The notes under the pieces: generated by a model | What the model was told of the DNA's origin: nothing | Database searches by the model: none | What the model saw: only the letters and a program-made list of their open reading frames with translations | Shown: positions 33,418 through 43,265 of the stretch, piece by piece | Layout: each line of letters starts with the position of its first letter | Numbering within the stretch: position 1 is the stretch's first letter | NCBI RefSeq assembly: GCF_937138205.1 | Contig: NZ_CAKZOT010000047.1 | Coordinates: forward strand, 16,931 to 80,930 | Length of the DNA: 64,000 nucleotides | Reading direction: 5' to 3' | From: an uncultured Rhodospira sp. | GTDB taxonomy: Bacteria > Pseudomonadota > Alphaproteobacteria > Rhodospirillales > Rhodospirillaceae | Position numbers and translations under genes: made by a program

Positions 33418-34881
33418 ATGACGCGGAAGATGATGCAGTTCACCCGCCTTGAGGGGCGGATGCCGGTGAAGCGCGACGCCGAGGCACGGCGTGGCGACTT
33501 CGAGGAAATCTATACCGGCTATGCGCCCGACGGGGCGTCTGACCAAGCCTCACGCTGCGAGCAGTGCGGCATTCCGTTCTGCCAGGTGCACTGCCCGCTT
33601 CAGAACAATATTCCCGACTGGCTGTTGCTGACTGCCCAGGGCCGCCTGGAGGAAGCGTACGCCGTGTCCTCGGCGACCAACACGCTGCCCGAGATCTGCG
33701 GCCGCATCTGCCCGCAGGACCGCCTGTGCGAGGGCTCGTGCGTCCTGGAACAGTCGCGTCACGGTACCGTGACGATCGGCGCAGTCGAAAAATACATCAC
33801 CGATACGGCCTGGGACAAGGGCTGGGTCCAGCCTGTGCGGCCGACGCAGGAACGCGCGCAGTCGGTGGGCATCATCGGCGCCGGGCCGGCCGGCATGGGC
33901 GCGGCCGAGCAACTGCGCAAACTGGGCTATCAGGTCACGCTGTACGACCGCCACGACCGCGCCGGCGGGCTGCTGATCTACGGCATTCCCGGCTTCAAGC
34001 TGGAAAAGCACATCGTCGAGCGGCGCAGCCAGTGGCTGATCGACTCCGGCGTCGAGATCAAGGTGAACGTCGAGATCGGCCGCGACATGACGCTGGCCGA
34101 TCTGCGCCAGCGCCACGACGCCGTTCTGGTCGCCACGGGCGTCTACAAGGCCCGCGCGCTGACCGTGCCGGGCGCCGGCCTGCCGGAGGTGCTGCCGGCT
34201 CTGACCTACCTGACGGCGTCCAACCGGCGCAGCCTGGGCGACGCCGTGGCCGACTACGACAGCGGCCTGCTGAACGCCGCCGGCAAGAAGGTGGTGGTCA
34301 TCGGCGGCGGCGACACCGCCATGGATTGCGTGCGCACGGCCATCCGCCAGGGCGCCGAGTCCGTCAAGTGCCTCTACCGCCGCGACCGCGCCAACATGCC
34401 GGGCTCGCAGCGCGAGGTGGCCAACGCCATCGAGGAAGGCGTGGAGTTCGTCTGGCTGACCGCGCCCGAGGCCATCCTCGACCAGGACGGCCATGTCAGT
34501 GCCGTGCGCACGGTGCGCATGTACCTGGGTGTGCCCGACGCCACCGGCCGCCAGAGCCCGGTGCCGATCGAGGGCAGCCAGTTCGACGAGCCGGCCGACA
34601 TGGTCATCTCCGCCCTTGGCTTCGAGCCGGAGGACCTGCCGACCCTGTTCGGCGAGCCCGGGTTGCCGGTGACCAAGTGGGGCACCGTCAAGGTGGACCC
34701 GCACAGCCTGATGAGTGAGATGGACGGCGTGTTCGCCGCCGGCGACATCGTGCGCGGTGCCTCGCTGGTGGTGTGGGCGGTGCGCGATGGCCGCGACGCC
34801 GCCGCCGGCATCCACGACTACATCCAGGCGAAGCTGGCCGCCGGTGGCGAGCCGCCGCAGGACATGGCCCTGGCCTCGTAA
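33418..34881 (+). CDS. gltD: Glutamate synthase small (beta) subunit
   Basis: A 487-residue FAD- and NADPH-binding subunit. The N-terminal 4Fe-4S region has CEQCGIPFCQVHCPL and CGRICPQDRLCEGSC. The FAD fold follows at VGIIGAGPAGMGAAEQLRKLG, and the NADPH fold at VVVIGGGDTAMDC. It passes electrons from NADPH to GltB. ACAGGAGGG precedes the ATG at 33418. It is upstream of gltB, the reverse of the E. coli order, with a palindromic repeat between the genes. Confidence 0.96.
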   Translation: MTRKMMQFTRLEGRMPVKRDAEARRGDFEEIYTGYAPDGASDQASRCEQCGIPFCQVHCPLQNNIPDWLLLTAQGRLEEAYAVSSATNTLPEICGRICPQDRLCEGSCVLEQSRHGTVTIGAVEKYITDTAWDKGWVQPVRPTQERAQSVGIIGAGPAGMGAAEQLRKLGYQVTLYDRHDRAGGLLIYGIPGFKLEKHIVERRSQWLIDSGVEIKVNVEIGRDMTLADLRQRHDAVLVATGVYKARALTVPGAGLPEVLPALTYLTASNRRSLGDAVADYDSGLLNAAGKKVVVIGGGDTAMDCVRTAIRQGAESVKCLYRRDRANMPGSQREVANAIEEGVEFVWLTAPEAILDQDGHVSAVRTVRMYLGVPDATGRQSPVPIEGSQFDEPADMVISALGFEPEDLPTLFGEPGLPVTKWGTVKVDPHSLMSEMDGVFAAGDIVRGASLVVWAVRDGRDAAAGIHDYIQAKLAAGGEPPQDMALAS

Positions 34882-34924
34882 GGCCGGCGCCGCAGGACCT
34901 AACACCACGAATTGGAAGACACAT

Positions 34925-35046
34925 GTCATTGCGAGCCGCCATCACACGATGGCGGCGACGCAATCCAGAGCGGATGAAACGTCTTTCTGCTCTGGATTGC
35001 CCCAGTCCCAGTGGGTTTTTGGGGGCGTGTCGCGCCTCGCAATGAC
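34925..35046. repeat. Palindromic repeat, family A, core copy 2 (between gltD and gltB)
   Basis: A 122-bp element bounded by GTCATTGCGAG and CTCGCAATGAC, with inner GCAATCCAGAGC/GCTCTGGATTGC arms. It shares its ends and inner arms with the 1382-1487 copy. It fills most of the gltD-gltB spacer, ending 46 bases before the gltB ATG, so the operon message would contain it. Confidence 0.85.
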
Positions 35047-35092
35047 GGCCGCCCGAAGACCGCGCGGCCCCGACCCCAGAAGGAGTCCGGCC

Positions 35093-38000
35093 ATGACCGA
35101 GACGTTCAACACCCCTGGCGCCGACTCCGGTGCCCGCTTCGTGGCCGACTGGCGCGCCAACGCTGCGCGCCTGGAACAGGCCGGGGCCTACAGCCCGGCC
35201 GACGAGCATGACGCCTGCGGCGTCGGCTTGGTCGCCTCCATCAACGGCACGCCGCGCCGCGACGTGGTCGTGGCCGGCATCGAGGCCCTGAAGGTGCTGT
35301 TCCACCGGGGCGCCGTGGACGCCGACGGCAAGACCGGCGACGGCGCCGGCATCCACGTCGAGATCCCGCAGGCGTTCTTCAAGGAGCACATCGCCGCCAC
35401 CGGTCACGTCCCGAGCGAGGGCCGCCTCGCCGTCGGCATGGTCTTCCTGCCCAAGGCGGACCTGGTGGCGCAGGAGGAATGCCGCTGCATCGTCGAGACG
35501 GAAATCCTCGCCGCCGGCTACACGATCTATGGCTGGCGTCAGGTGCCCGTTGACGTCTCGGTCATCGGCGAGAAGGCCAACGCCACCCGGCCCGAGATCG
35601 AGCAGATCATGATCTGCAACCCCAAGGGCGTCGACGACGAGCGGTTCGAGATCGACCTGTACGTGGTGCGCCGGCGCATCGAGAAGAAGATCCACGCGGC
35701 CGGCATCCAGGATTTCTACATCTGCTCGCTGTCCTGCCGCTCGATCATCTACAAGGGCCTGTTCCTGGCCGAACAGCTCACCAGTTTCTATCCCGACCTG
35801 CTGGACGACCGGTTCGAGTCCAGCTTCGCCATCTATCACCAGCGCTACTCCACCAACACCTTCCCCACCTGGTGGCTGGCGCAGCCGTTCCGGATGCTCG
35901 CCCACAACGGCGAGATCAACACCCTGACCGGCAACGTCAACTGGATGAAGGCGCACGAAACGCGCATGTCATCGCCGCTGCTGGGCGCGGCCATCGAGGA
36001 CCTGAAGCCGCTGGTGCGCGTGGGCAGCTCCGACAGCGCCGGGCTTGACGCCGTGTTCGAGCTGCTGTGCCGGGCCGGCCGCGAGGCCCCCATGGTCAAG
36101 GCCATGATGATCCCGCAAAGCCTGACCCAGGACAGCACGCTGCCGGAGCCGCACGGCGATCTGGTTTCCTATTGCAACTGCGTCATCGAACCGTGGGACG
36201 GCCCGGCCGCCATCTGCGCCACCGACGGCCGCTGGGTGGTCGCCGGCATGGACCGTAATGGCCTGCGACCGATGCGCTACAGCGTCACCCGTGATGGGCT
36301 GCTGGTGGTCGGCTCGGAAACCGGCATGGTGCGCGTGCCCGAGTCCGACATCGTGCGCAAGGGCCGGGTCGGACCCGGTGGCATGATTGCCGTCGACCTA
36401 CGCGAGGGCGTCTTCTACGAGGATCGGGAGATCAAGGACCGGCTGGCCGCCCGCCAGGCGTTCGGGGACTGGGTCAAGCGCATCACCAAGCTGGACAGCC
36501 TGATCACCGGCGACCAGGACGAACCCTCGGGCTTGGCGCCGGAGGCCCTGCGCCGTGCCCAGGTCGCCTTCGGCCAGAGCATGGAGGACATGGAACTCCT
36601 GCTCCAGCCCATGGTCACGGACGCCAAGGAAGCCACCGGCTCCATGGGCGACGACACGCCGCTGGCCGTGCTGTCGGATCACTACCGGGGCCTGCACCAG
36701 TTCTTCCGCCAGAATTTCAGCCAGGTCACCAACCCGCCCATCGACCCCCTGCGCGAGACGCGGGTGATGAGCCTGCGCACGCGCCTGGGCAACCTGGGCA
36801 ACATCCTCGACGAGTCGCCCGAGCAGTGCGAGGTCTTGCAACTTGAGAGCCCGGTGCTGACCACCGCCGAGTTCGAGGCCATGCGCCGCTACATGGGTGA
36901 GACGGCGGCGGAGATCGACTGCACGTTCGACCCGCGCGGCGGCGAGCACGCCCTGCGTCAGGCCCTGCACCGCATCCGCCAGGAAGCCGAGGACGCCGTG
37001 CGCGGTGGGCGCACCCACGTGATCCTGTCCGACCAGGCCATGGGGCCGGACCGGGCGGCGCTGCCGATGATTCTGGCCGCCGGCGCGGTGCACACACACT
37101 TGGTGCGCCAGCGTCTGCGCACGTTCACGTCGGTCAACGTGCGTTCGGCCGAGTGTCTGGACACCCATTACTTCGCCGTGCTGATCGGCGTTGGTGCCAC
37201 CACCGTCAACCCGTGGCTGGCGCAGGAAAGCATCGCCGACCGGCACCGGCGCGGCCTGCTGGGCGACTTGACGCTGGATCAGGCCATGGCCCGCTACAAG
37301 AAGGCGGTCAACGACGGCCTGCTGAAGATCATGTCCAAGATGGGCATCTCGGTGCTCAGCAGCTATCGGGGCGGTCACTGCTTCGAGGCCATCGGCCTGT
37401 CGCGTTCGCTGGTGGCCGAGTTCTTCACCAGCATGACGTCGCGCATCTCCGGCATCGGCCTGCCGGGCATCCAGAAGAAGGTGCTGGAGCAGCACGCCCG
37501 GGCGTTTGATCCGGCCGTGGTGACACTGCCGGTGGGCGGGTTCTACCGCTACCGGCGCGGCGGCGAGGCGCACCAGTACGACGGCCGCCTGATCCACATG
37601 CTGCAGGAGGCGGTGGGCACCGACAGCTACCAGACCTATCGGCGCTACACCAAGGGCCTGTACCGGATGGCACCGGTCAACATCCGCGACCTGCTCGACT
37701 TCAAGCAGGTCAGCAGCCCGGTCAATATGGATGAGGTGGAGAGCATCAACTCCATCCGCCGGCGCTTCGTCACCCCGGCCATGTCGCTCGGCGCCCTGTC
37801 GCCGGAGGCGCACGGCACGCTCAACATCGCCATGAACCGCATCGGTGCCAAGTCCGACAGCGGCGAGGGCGGTGAGGACCCCGTGCGCTACAAGCCGCGC
37901 CCCAACGGCGACAACATGAACTCGGCCATCAAGCAGGTGGCCTCGGGCCGTTTCGGCGTGACCGCCGAGTACCTCAACCAGTGCCGCGAGATCGAGATCA

Positions 38001-39670
38001 AGGTCGCCCAGGGTGCCAAGCCCGGCGAAGGCGGCCAGTTGCCCGGCTTCAAGGTGACGGTGGAGATCGCCAAGCTGCGGCACTCGACGCCGGGCGTGAC
38101 GCTGATCAGCCCGCCGCCGCACCACGACATCTATTCCATCGAGGATCTGGCGCAGCTTATCTACGACCTGAAACAGATCAATCCGTCGGCCAGGGTCACG
38201 GTGAAGCTGACCAGCCGCACCGGCATCGGCACCATCGCCGCCGGCGTGGCCAAGGCCAACGCCGACGTGATCCTGGTGTCCGGCCACAACGGCGGCACCG
38301 GCGCCAGCCCGCAGACCTCCATCAAGTACGCCGGCCTGCCGTGGGAGATGGGCCTGTCCGAGGTGCACCAGGTGCTGACCCTGAACCGGCTGCGCCACCG
38401 TGTCCTGCTGCGCACCGACGGGGGCATCAAGACCGGCCGCGACGTGGTCATCGCCGCCATGCTGGGTGCCGAGGAGTTCGGTGTCGGCACCACGGCGTTG
38501 ATCGCCATGGGCTGCATCATGGTGCGCCAGTGCCACACCAACACCTGCCCGGTGGGCGTGTGCACGCAGGACAAGGCCATGCGCGAGAAGTTCACCGGCA
38601 CGGCCGAGAAGGTGGTCAACCTGTTCACCTTCATGGCCGAGGAAATCCGGGAAATCCTGGCCTCGCTCGGCCTGCGGTCGCTGAACGAGGCGATCGGCCG
38701 CACCGACCTGCTGCACCAGATCAGCCGCGGCTCGGCGCACCTGGACGACCTGGATCTCAATGCCATCCTGGCCCACCCGGACAGCGGCGGCCTGCCCGTG
38801 CACTGCGCGATCGAAGGCCGCAACGAGGTGCCGGAGACCCTTGACGCGCAGATGATCAAGGATGCCCACAATACCCTTGAAGACGGCGAGAAAATGCAGC
38901 TCACCTATACGGTGCGCAACACGCATCGCGCCGTCGGCACCATGCTGTCGCACAAGATCGTCACCAAGTACGGCGAGCGCGGCCTGCAACCGGGCCACAT
39001 CACCGTGCGCCTGCGCGGCTCGGCCGGGCAGTCGCTGGGGGCCTTCGCCGTGCAGGGCCTGAAGCTGGAGGTGTTCGGCGACGCCAACGACTACGTGGGC
39101 AAGGGGCTGTCCGGCGGCACCATCGTGGTGCGCCCAGCGGTGTCCAGCCCCCTGGCCTCGCACGAGAACACGATCATCGGCAACACCGTGCTGTACGGCG
39201 CCACCGGCGGCAAGCTTTTCGCCGCCGGTCAGGCGGCCGAGCGGTTCGCGGTGCGCAACTCCGGCGCCCAGGTGGTGGTCGAGGGCTGCGGCTCCAACGG
39301 GTGCGAGTACATGACCAACGGCGTCGTCGTGATCCTGGGCGAGATCGGCGCCAACTTCGCCGCCGGCATGTCGGGCGGCATGGCCTTCATCCACGACCCC
39401 GAAGGCCTGTTGCCGCAGCGCATCAACCCAGACTACGTCATCTGGCAGCGCATCCAGGTGGACCACTACGCCGACCTGCTGAAGGGGCTGGTCGAGGAAC
39501 ACGTGGCCGAGACCCAGTCCCGCTTCGCCCAGCGGCTGCTGGTCAACTGGGAACGCGAGATCGGCCAGTTCTGGCAGATCGTGCCGAAGGAGATGCTGGA
39601 CAAGCTGGAGGTGCCGGTCACGCCGCCAGGGGTCGAGCCCGGCGCCGCCGCCGGCCAGGCGGCAGAGTAG
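35093..39670 (+). CDS. gltB: Glutamate synthase large (alpha) subunit
   Basis: A 1525-residue enzyme that, with GltD, makes two glutamates from glutamine and 2-oxoglutarate. A 41-residue propeptide precedes the nucleophile Cys42 (DACGVGLVASI) of the class II amidotransferase domain. The FMN/synthase domain follows (SLGALSPEAHGTLNIAMNRI; GHNGGTGASPQTSIKYAG), with 3Fe-4S cysteines in CIMVRQCHTNTCPVGVC and the C-terminal GXGXG beta-helix. AGAAGGAGT precedes the ATG. Full length, no defect seen. Confidence 0.97.
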   Translation: MTETFNTPGADSGARFVADWRANAARLEQAGAYSPADEHDACGVGLVASINGTPRRDVVVAGIEALKVLFHRGAVDADGKTGDGAGIHVEIPQAFFKEHIAATGHVPSEGRLAVGMVFLPKADLVAQEECRCIVETEILAAGYTIYGWRQVPVDVSVIGEKANATRPEIEQIMICNPKGVDDERFEIDLYVVRRRIEKKIHAAGIQDFYICSLSCRSIIYKGLFLAEQLTSFYPDLLDDRFESSFAIYHQRYSTNTFPTWWLAQPFRMLAHNGEINTLTGNVNWMKAHETRMSSPLLGAAIEDLKPLVRVGSSDSAGLDAVFELLCRAGREAPMVKAMMIPQSLTQDSTLPEPHGDLVSYCNCVIEPWDGPAAICATDGRWVVAGMDRNGLRPMRYSVTRDGLLVVGSETGMVRVPESDIVRKGRVGPGGMIAVDLREGVFYEDREIKDRLAARQAFGDWVKRITKLDSLITGDQDEPSGLAPEALRRAQVAFGQSMEDMELLLQPMVTDAKEATGSMGDDTPLAVLSDHYRGLHQFFRQNFSQVTNPPIDPLRETRVMSLRTRLGNLGNILDESPEQCEVLQLESPVLTTAEFEAMRRYMGETAAEIDCTFDPRGGEHALRQALHRIRQEAEDAVRGGRTHVILSDQAMGPDRAALPMILAAGAVHTHLVRQRLRTFTSVNVRSAECLDTHYFAVLIGVGATTVNPWLAQESIADRHRRGLLGDLTLDQAMARYKKAVNDGLLKIMSKMGISVLSSYRGGHCFEAIGLSRSLVAEFFTSMTSRISGIGLPGIQKKVLEQHARAFDPAVVTLPVGGFYRYRRGGEAHQYDGRLIHMLQEAVGTDSYQTYRRYTKGLYRMAPVNIRDLLDFKQVSSPVNMDEVESINSIRRRFVTPAMSLGALSPEAHGTLNIAMNRIGAKSDSGEGGEDPVRYKPRPNGDNMNSAIKQVASGRFGVTAEYLNQCREIEIKVAQGAKPGEGGQLPGFKVTVEIAKLRHSTPGVTLISPPPHHDIYSIEDLAQLIYDLKQINPSARVTVKLTSRTGIGTIAAGVAKANADVILVSGHNGGTGASPQTSIKYAGLPWEMGLSEVHQVLTLNRLRHRVLLRTDGGIKTGRDVVIAAMLGAEEFGVGTTALIAMGCIMVRQCHTNTCPVGVCTQDKAMREKFTGTAEKVVNLFTFMAEEIREILASLGLRSLNEAIGRTDLLHQISRGSAHLDDLDLNAILAHPDSGGLPVHCAIEGRNEVPETLDAQMIKDAHNTLEDGEKMQLTYTVRNTHRAVGTMLSHKIVTKYGERGLQPGHITVRLRGSAGQSLGAFAVQGLKLEVFGDANDYVGKGLSGGTIVVRPAVSSPLASHENTIIGNTVLYGATGGKLFAAGQAAERFAVRNSGAQVVVEGCGSNGCEYMTNGVVVILGEIGANFAAGMSGGMAFIHDPEGLLPQRINPDYVIWQRIQVDHYADLLKGLVEEHVAETQSRFAQRLLVNWEREIGQFWQIVPKEMLDKLEVPVTPPGVEPGAAAGQAAE

Positions 39671-39804
39671 GGGGAGAGGCTCCGACCGTCATACGCTGTC
39701 CGCTTGATCCAGTCATGTCGGCCGGGTCGGCGGAATGGCCCCAGTGTCATCGGTGGACGCAGCCTGACCGGTCACGTTTCTTGGGAAACGGCCAGATTGT
39801 GGAG

Positions 39805-39832
39805 AGGCCCATGGTCGAAAGACCATGGGCCT
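39805..39832 (+). terminator. Strong hairpin downstream of gltB
   Basis: A perfect 12-bp stem, AGGCCCATGGTC/GACCATGGGCCT, with a stable GAAA tetraloop, 134 bases after gltB and 59 bases before the next gene. There is no T-run, so termination or RNA-end protection are both possible. Confidence 0.55.
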
Positions 39833-39891
39833 GTGCGTGAGCGCATCCGACGCGCTTCGCATGGGACAGGACCCCAAGGAGAGGGCCGGAT

Positions 39892-40149
39892 ATGGCGACC
39901 GTGTTCTACGCGCTGTTCTGTGGCCTTTGTGGCCTGGGTGTGCTGGGGGCCGTGCTGGTCGGCCCGATGGACGTGGCCGGCCTGCGAGAGCTGGGCCTGC
40001 CTGACGCGACGCGGACGGGGCTCGCCGTCGTCGTATTGGCCGTCTGTGTGATCCTGGGCGCGTTCTTCGCCGCACAGGCGCGGATCATCCAGCTGCTGGA
40101 AAAGAGCCGGGACCGCGAGCGTTCGAACGCGGCCAACGATCATGTTTGA
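39892..40149 (+). CDS. Small two-helix membrane protein
   Basis: An 85-residue protein with hydrophobic segments at about 4-25 (VFYALFCGLCGLGVLGAVLV) and 43-63 (GLAVVVLAVCVILGAFFAAQ), and a charged C-terminus (LLEKSRDRERSNAANDHV). AAGGAGAGGG precedes the ATG. No family was recognised. Confidence 0.65.
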   Translation: MATVFYALFCGLCGLGVLGAVLVGPMDVAGLRELGLPDATRTGLAVVVLAVCVILGAFFAAQARIIQLLEKSRDRERSNAANDHV

Positions 40150-40324
40150 CGGGTCCTGTGGGAACGTCCTCTAGGGGCACCGCGTTGGTGGGATGGTGAG
40201 AGAGGGCGTCCGGACCGGGTTCGGTAGCTCCTCAAGAGGTCACGCGCCCGAGCGGGGCGGGATCTCAAGCGGCCGGGCAACCGGCGCCCTGCATCCCGAA
40301 CGTGAGCCGAAAAGGAGGCCAGCA

Positions 40325-40516
40325 ATGAACAAGGACGAGTTGAAAGGCAACTGGAACCAGCTCAAGGGCAATGTCCGCAAGCAGTGGGGCAAGCTCACGG
40401 ACAGCGATGTCGAAGAAGCGAGCGGTGACCGAGACATTCTGGTCGGCAAGCTCCAGGAACGCTACGGCATTGCCAAGGCAGAAGCCGAAAAGCAGGTCGA
40501 CAGCCTCCGCGCCTAA
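40325..40516 (+). CDS. CsbD family stress protein
   Basis: A 63-residue helical protein. MNKDELKGNWNQLKGNVRKQ, then WGKLTDSD and GDRDILVGKLQERYG match the CsbD/YjbJ family, small stress-induced proteins of unclear function. AAAAGGAGG lies 6 bases before the ATG. A strong hairpin terminates it. A CBS-domain gene converges from the other side. Confidence 0.9.
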   Translation: MNKDELKGNWNQLKGNVRKQWGKLTDSDVEEASGDRDILVGKLQERYGIAKAEAEKQVDSLRA

Positions 40517-40545
40517 ATAACAGCGGCGGATGACACACATAGAGC

Positions 40546-40574
40546 GTCGGGCGGGAGGAACCCTCCCGCCCGAC
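40546..40574. terminator. Hairpin between csbD and the CBS gene
   Basis: A perfect 13-bp stem, GTCGGGCGGGAGG/CCTCCCGCCCGAC, with a 3-base loop, 29 bases after csbD and 29 bases from the convergent CBS gene stop. It could serve both strands. Confidence 0.7.
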
Positions 40575-40603
40575 AGGCTCGGTCGAAGGACCCGAGGTGC
40601 GGC

Positions 40604-41026
40604 TCAGGCCCGGTTCTCGCGCGTCGGCACGGAAATGCCCTCGATCGCCGAGTGCTCGACGCCGGCGCGAACAAGGTCCGCCACCGCGACGATGCCGACC
40701 AGCCGCTTGTCGCGGTTCAGCACCGGCAGGCGACGCACCTTGTGCTCGGCCATCACGTCGGCGGCGCGCTGCGCGTCCTCGTCCTCGAAGCAGTAGTACA
40801 CGCGCTCGGACAGGACGTCGCGAACCGTGCAGTCGCCGGGGCCTTTACTGCCAGCGACACCGCGCACGGTGATGTCGCGGTCGGTCACCATGCCGACGAG
40901 ACGGTCGTTCTCGCCGACGGGCAGCCCGCCGACATCCTCGTCGCGCATCCGGATGGCGGCATCGCGGATGGTCATGGTCGGATCGACCACATCCACGCTG
41001 GGCGTCATGATGTCCTGAATGGTCAT
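40604..41026 (-). CDS. CBS domain pair protein
   Basis: A 140-residue stand-alone CBS pair: MTIQDIMTPSVDVVDPTM, then VGMVTDRDITVRGV (CBS1) and RRLPVLNRDKRLVGIVAVADL (CBS2). Such proteins bind adenosine nucleotides and regulate partners that are not identifiable here. AAGGGAGA precedes the ATG. A related stand-alone CBS protein is at 56782-57228. Confidence 0.88.
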   Translation of the reverse strand: MTIQDIMTPSVDVVDPTMTIRDAAIRMRDEDVGGLPVGENDRLVGMVTDRDITVRGVAGSKGPGDCTVRDVLSERVYYCFEDEDAQRAADVMAEHKVRRLPVLNRDKRLVGIVAVADLVRAGVEHSAIEGISVPTRENRA

Positions 41027-41244
41027 GTCGGTCTCCCTTCGCTTTGATCTGCTGGTGAGGCACCTTCGGAACAGGTCGCCTCCGCAGCTGCGATAGCCGC
41101 TCGTAACTCAACGCGCGCCGGCGCGGCGTGTTCCGTTCCGAGACCGGCCAAGTGGACATTTCTTCAGTCGGGTTTTGGTCGGACGCTCGCGTCGGACGGC
41201 CGCCGCCGCGCCAAGCCCCCCTCGCCCTGCTCAGTCATTTCCAC

Positions 41245-41250
41245 TATAAT
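41245..41250 (+). promoter_or_regulatory. TATAAT hexamer upstream of the PAS/chemoreceptor pair
   Basis: A consensus -10 hexamer 136 bases before the PAS gene ATG. The sequence 17 bases further upstream (TCGCCC) is not a recognisable -35 box, so this is tentative. Confidence 0.35.
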
Positions 41251-41385
41251 GATCGGGTTTGGTTTGTCGGCGACTGACCAAGCGAGGGGGCTGGGCGCAA
41301 GGGGGGCGCGCCAGCCGGGGTCCAGAACACCGTGACCCAGCGCACCGACAAGACCATCCATCGTGCCCCTGACACGGGACCAGAC

Positions 41386-41931
41386 ATGGCTGAGCAAAGA
41401 TCGGTTCATTTGACGGGCAATGAACGAACGTTTTCCGAGAATTCCTTCCTCGTAAGTAAGACGGACATCAAGGGCCGCATCACCTACGTTAATCGCGTCT
41501 TTATTGATGTGTCCGGATACACAGAGAAAGAACTGTTGGGTCGTCCCCACAACCTGATCCGGCATCCGCATATGCCGCGCTGCGTCTTCAAGCTCTTTTG
41601 GGAGACCATCGCCTCCGGCCAGGAAATGTTCGCCTATATCGTCAACCGCTGCAAAAACGGTGACCATTACTGGGTGTTTGCCCACGTCACGCCATCGTTC
41701 GATTCGAATGGAAACGTTTGCGGCTATCACTCGAACCGCCGGGTGTCGGATCGCTCGGTCGTTCAGACCGTCATCACACCGCTGTACAAGACCCTGCGCG
41801 AGGAAGAGGCGCGGCACGCCTCCAGCAAGGACGGCATGGCGGCGGCCGGGGCTCTGCTGCAGGACCATGTCCGCAAAAAAGGGATGAGTTATGAACAATA
41901 TGTCCTCGCTCTCGGCCATCCCGCTTCTTAA
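41386..41931 (+). CDS. Aer-like PAS domain protein
   Basis: A 181-residue single-PAS protein. [41 protein letters not shown] and [18 protein letters not shown] are the typical Aer PAS segments, including the region that binds FAD in Aer. It lacks membrane and signalling domains; these are in the next gene, which starts 41 bases before this one ends. The ATG at 41386 ([11 protein letters not shown]) is preferred; the frame can extend to a GTG at 41332. Confidence 0.85.
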   Translation: MAEQRSVHLTGNERTFSENSFLVSKTDIKGRITYVNRVFIDVSGYTEKELLGRPHNLIRHPHMPRCVFKLFWETIASGQEMFAYIVNRCKNGDHYWVFAHVTPSFDSNGNVCGYHSNRRVSDRSVVQTVITPLYKTLREEEARHASSKDGMAAAGALLQDHVRKKGMSYEQYVLALGHPAS

Positions 41932-43210
41932 CGGCGCGGCCCTGGTTCTGGTGCTGGGCGCGGTCGTCGCTCTGCTGCTGGGCGCGCCGGTCGCCGTGAC
42001 GGCGGTGCTTCTGGTGCTGGCCGGCGCTGCCGTGGGGGGCGGGCTGGTCCTCGCCCGCCGGGCCGGCGCGGCGGTCTCCAATGCCACCCGCGTCTGCCAG
42101 CGCCTGGCCGACGGCGACTTCGAAGCCCGTATCACCGGCATTCACGAGCGCGGGGACCTGGGCGAGATGCTGTGGGCGATCAACGAAATGACCGACCACA
42201 TGGACGCGTTCGCCCGGGAAAGCATCGCCTCCATGCAGTACATCTCCAAGAACCTGTACTTCCGCCGCATCATCAACACGGGGATGCGCGGAATGCTGCT
42301 GAACGGCAGCCGCGTCATCAACACCGCCACCGAGCGCGTGGCCCAGAACACCACCGGCTTCGGCCGCGTGGCCGACGACTTCAACGCCTCGCTGAACGCC
42401 GTCATGACCGACATCGGCCACTCGGTGGAGACGCTGGAAAGCATGGCCCGCGACATGGAAACGGTCGTCACCGGCTCGCGCGGCGACGCCGACACGGCGG
42501 CTCATGTCTCGCAACAGACGTCGGCCAACGTGCAGGTGATCTCCGATGCCGCCGAGGAGATGGCGAGTTCGATCGCCGAGATCGCCCGCCAAGTCAGCCG
42601 CACGACCGACGTCGCCGGCCAGGCCAAGGACGCCACCAACACGGCGCGCGAGACGGTGGGCGAGCTTGTCACCTACGCCAACAAGATCGGCGAGTTCGTG
42701 GAAATGATCGAGACCATCGCCGAGCAGACGAACCTGCTGGCCCTGAACGCGACGATCGAGGCCGCGCGCGCTGGCGAGGCGGGCAAGGGCTTCACCGTCG
42801 TCGCCTCCGAGGTCAAGATGCTGGCGGGCCAGACGGCCGGCGCCACCGAGGATATCGCCCGTCAGGTCGCCTCCATCCAGGCCGCCACCGACAAGGCCGC
42901 CGAGGTGTTCCAGAGCATCGTCGGCGTGATCGACGAGATCAACGAGTCGGCCACCGTCGTCGCCGCCGCGATCGAGGAACAAAGCGCCGCCTCGCGCGAG
43001 ATCGCCGACAACGCCAATCGCGCCCACAACGGCACCGAGGACGTGGCCAGCCACGTCAACACGATCAGCGAGAACGTCTCGCGGATCAGCCAGGCGACCG
43101 ATCAGGTCATGACGGTGACCGGGGATCTGTCCGCGCAGTCGAAAATGAAGGTGCAGGAGGTCCTCAAGAAGATGGACACGTTCATGGCCGAACTGCGCAA
43201 GATCGCCTGA
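41891..43210 (+). CDS. Methyl-accepting chemotaxis protein
   Basis: A 439-residue receptor. Two N-terminal hydrophobic segments (about 10-32 and 35-55) have almost no periplasmic loop between them. A HAMP-like region follows (about 56-110), and the signalling domain contains the conserved tip [31 protein letters not shown] split over about 273-303. It lacks a ligand-binding domain of its own. The 41-base overlap with the PAS gene suggests that the PAS protein supplies sensing, as a split Aer-type receptor. Confidence 0.9.
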   Translation: MNNMSSLSAIPLLNGAALVLVLGAVVALLLGAPVAVTAVLLVLAGAAVGGGLVLARRAGAAVSNATRVCQRLADGDFEARITGIHERGDLGEMLWAINEMTDHMDAFARESIASMQYISKNLYFRRIINTGMRGMLLNGSRVINTATERVAQNTTGFGRVADDFNASLNAVMTDIGHSVETLESMARDMETVVTGSRGDADTAAHVSQQTSANVQVISDAAEEMASSIAEIARQVSRTTDVAGQAKDATNTARETVGELVTYANKIGEFVEMIETIAEQTNLLALNATIEAARAGEAGKGFTVVASEVKMLAGQTAGATEDIARQVASIQAATDKAAEVFQSIVGVIDEINESATVVAAAIEEQSAASREIADNANRAHNGTEDVASHVNTISENVSRISQATDQVMTVTGDLSAQSKMKVQEVLKKMDTFMAELRKIA

Positions 43211-43265
43211 ACGGGCGCGCCCCCCAGCAGGCCCAAGCCCGACTCGCCCCGATCGGCGCTATCGT

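Noticed and set aside
36398..39502. A 1034-residue open frame antisense to gltB
   Set aside because: No family features and fully covered by the conserved gltB sequence; a GC-driven shadow frame.
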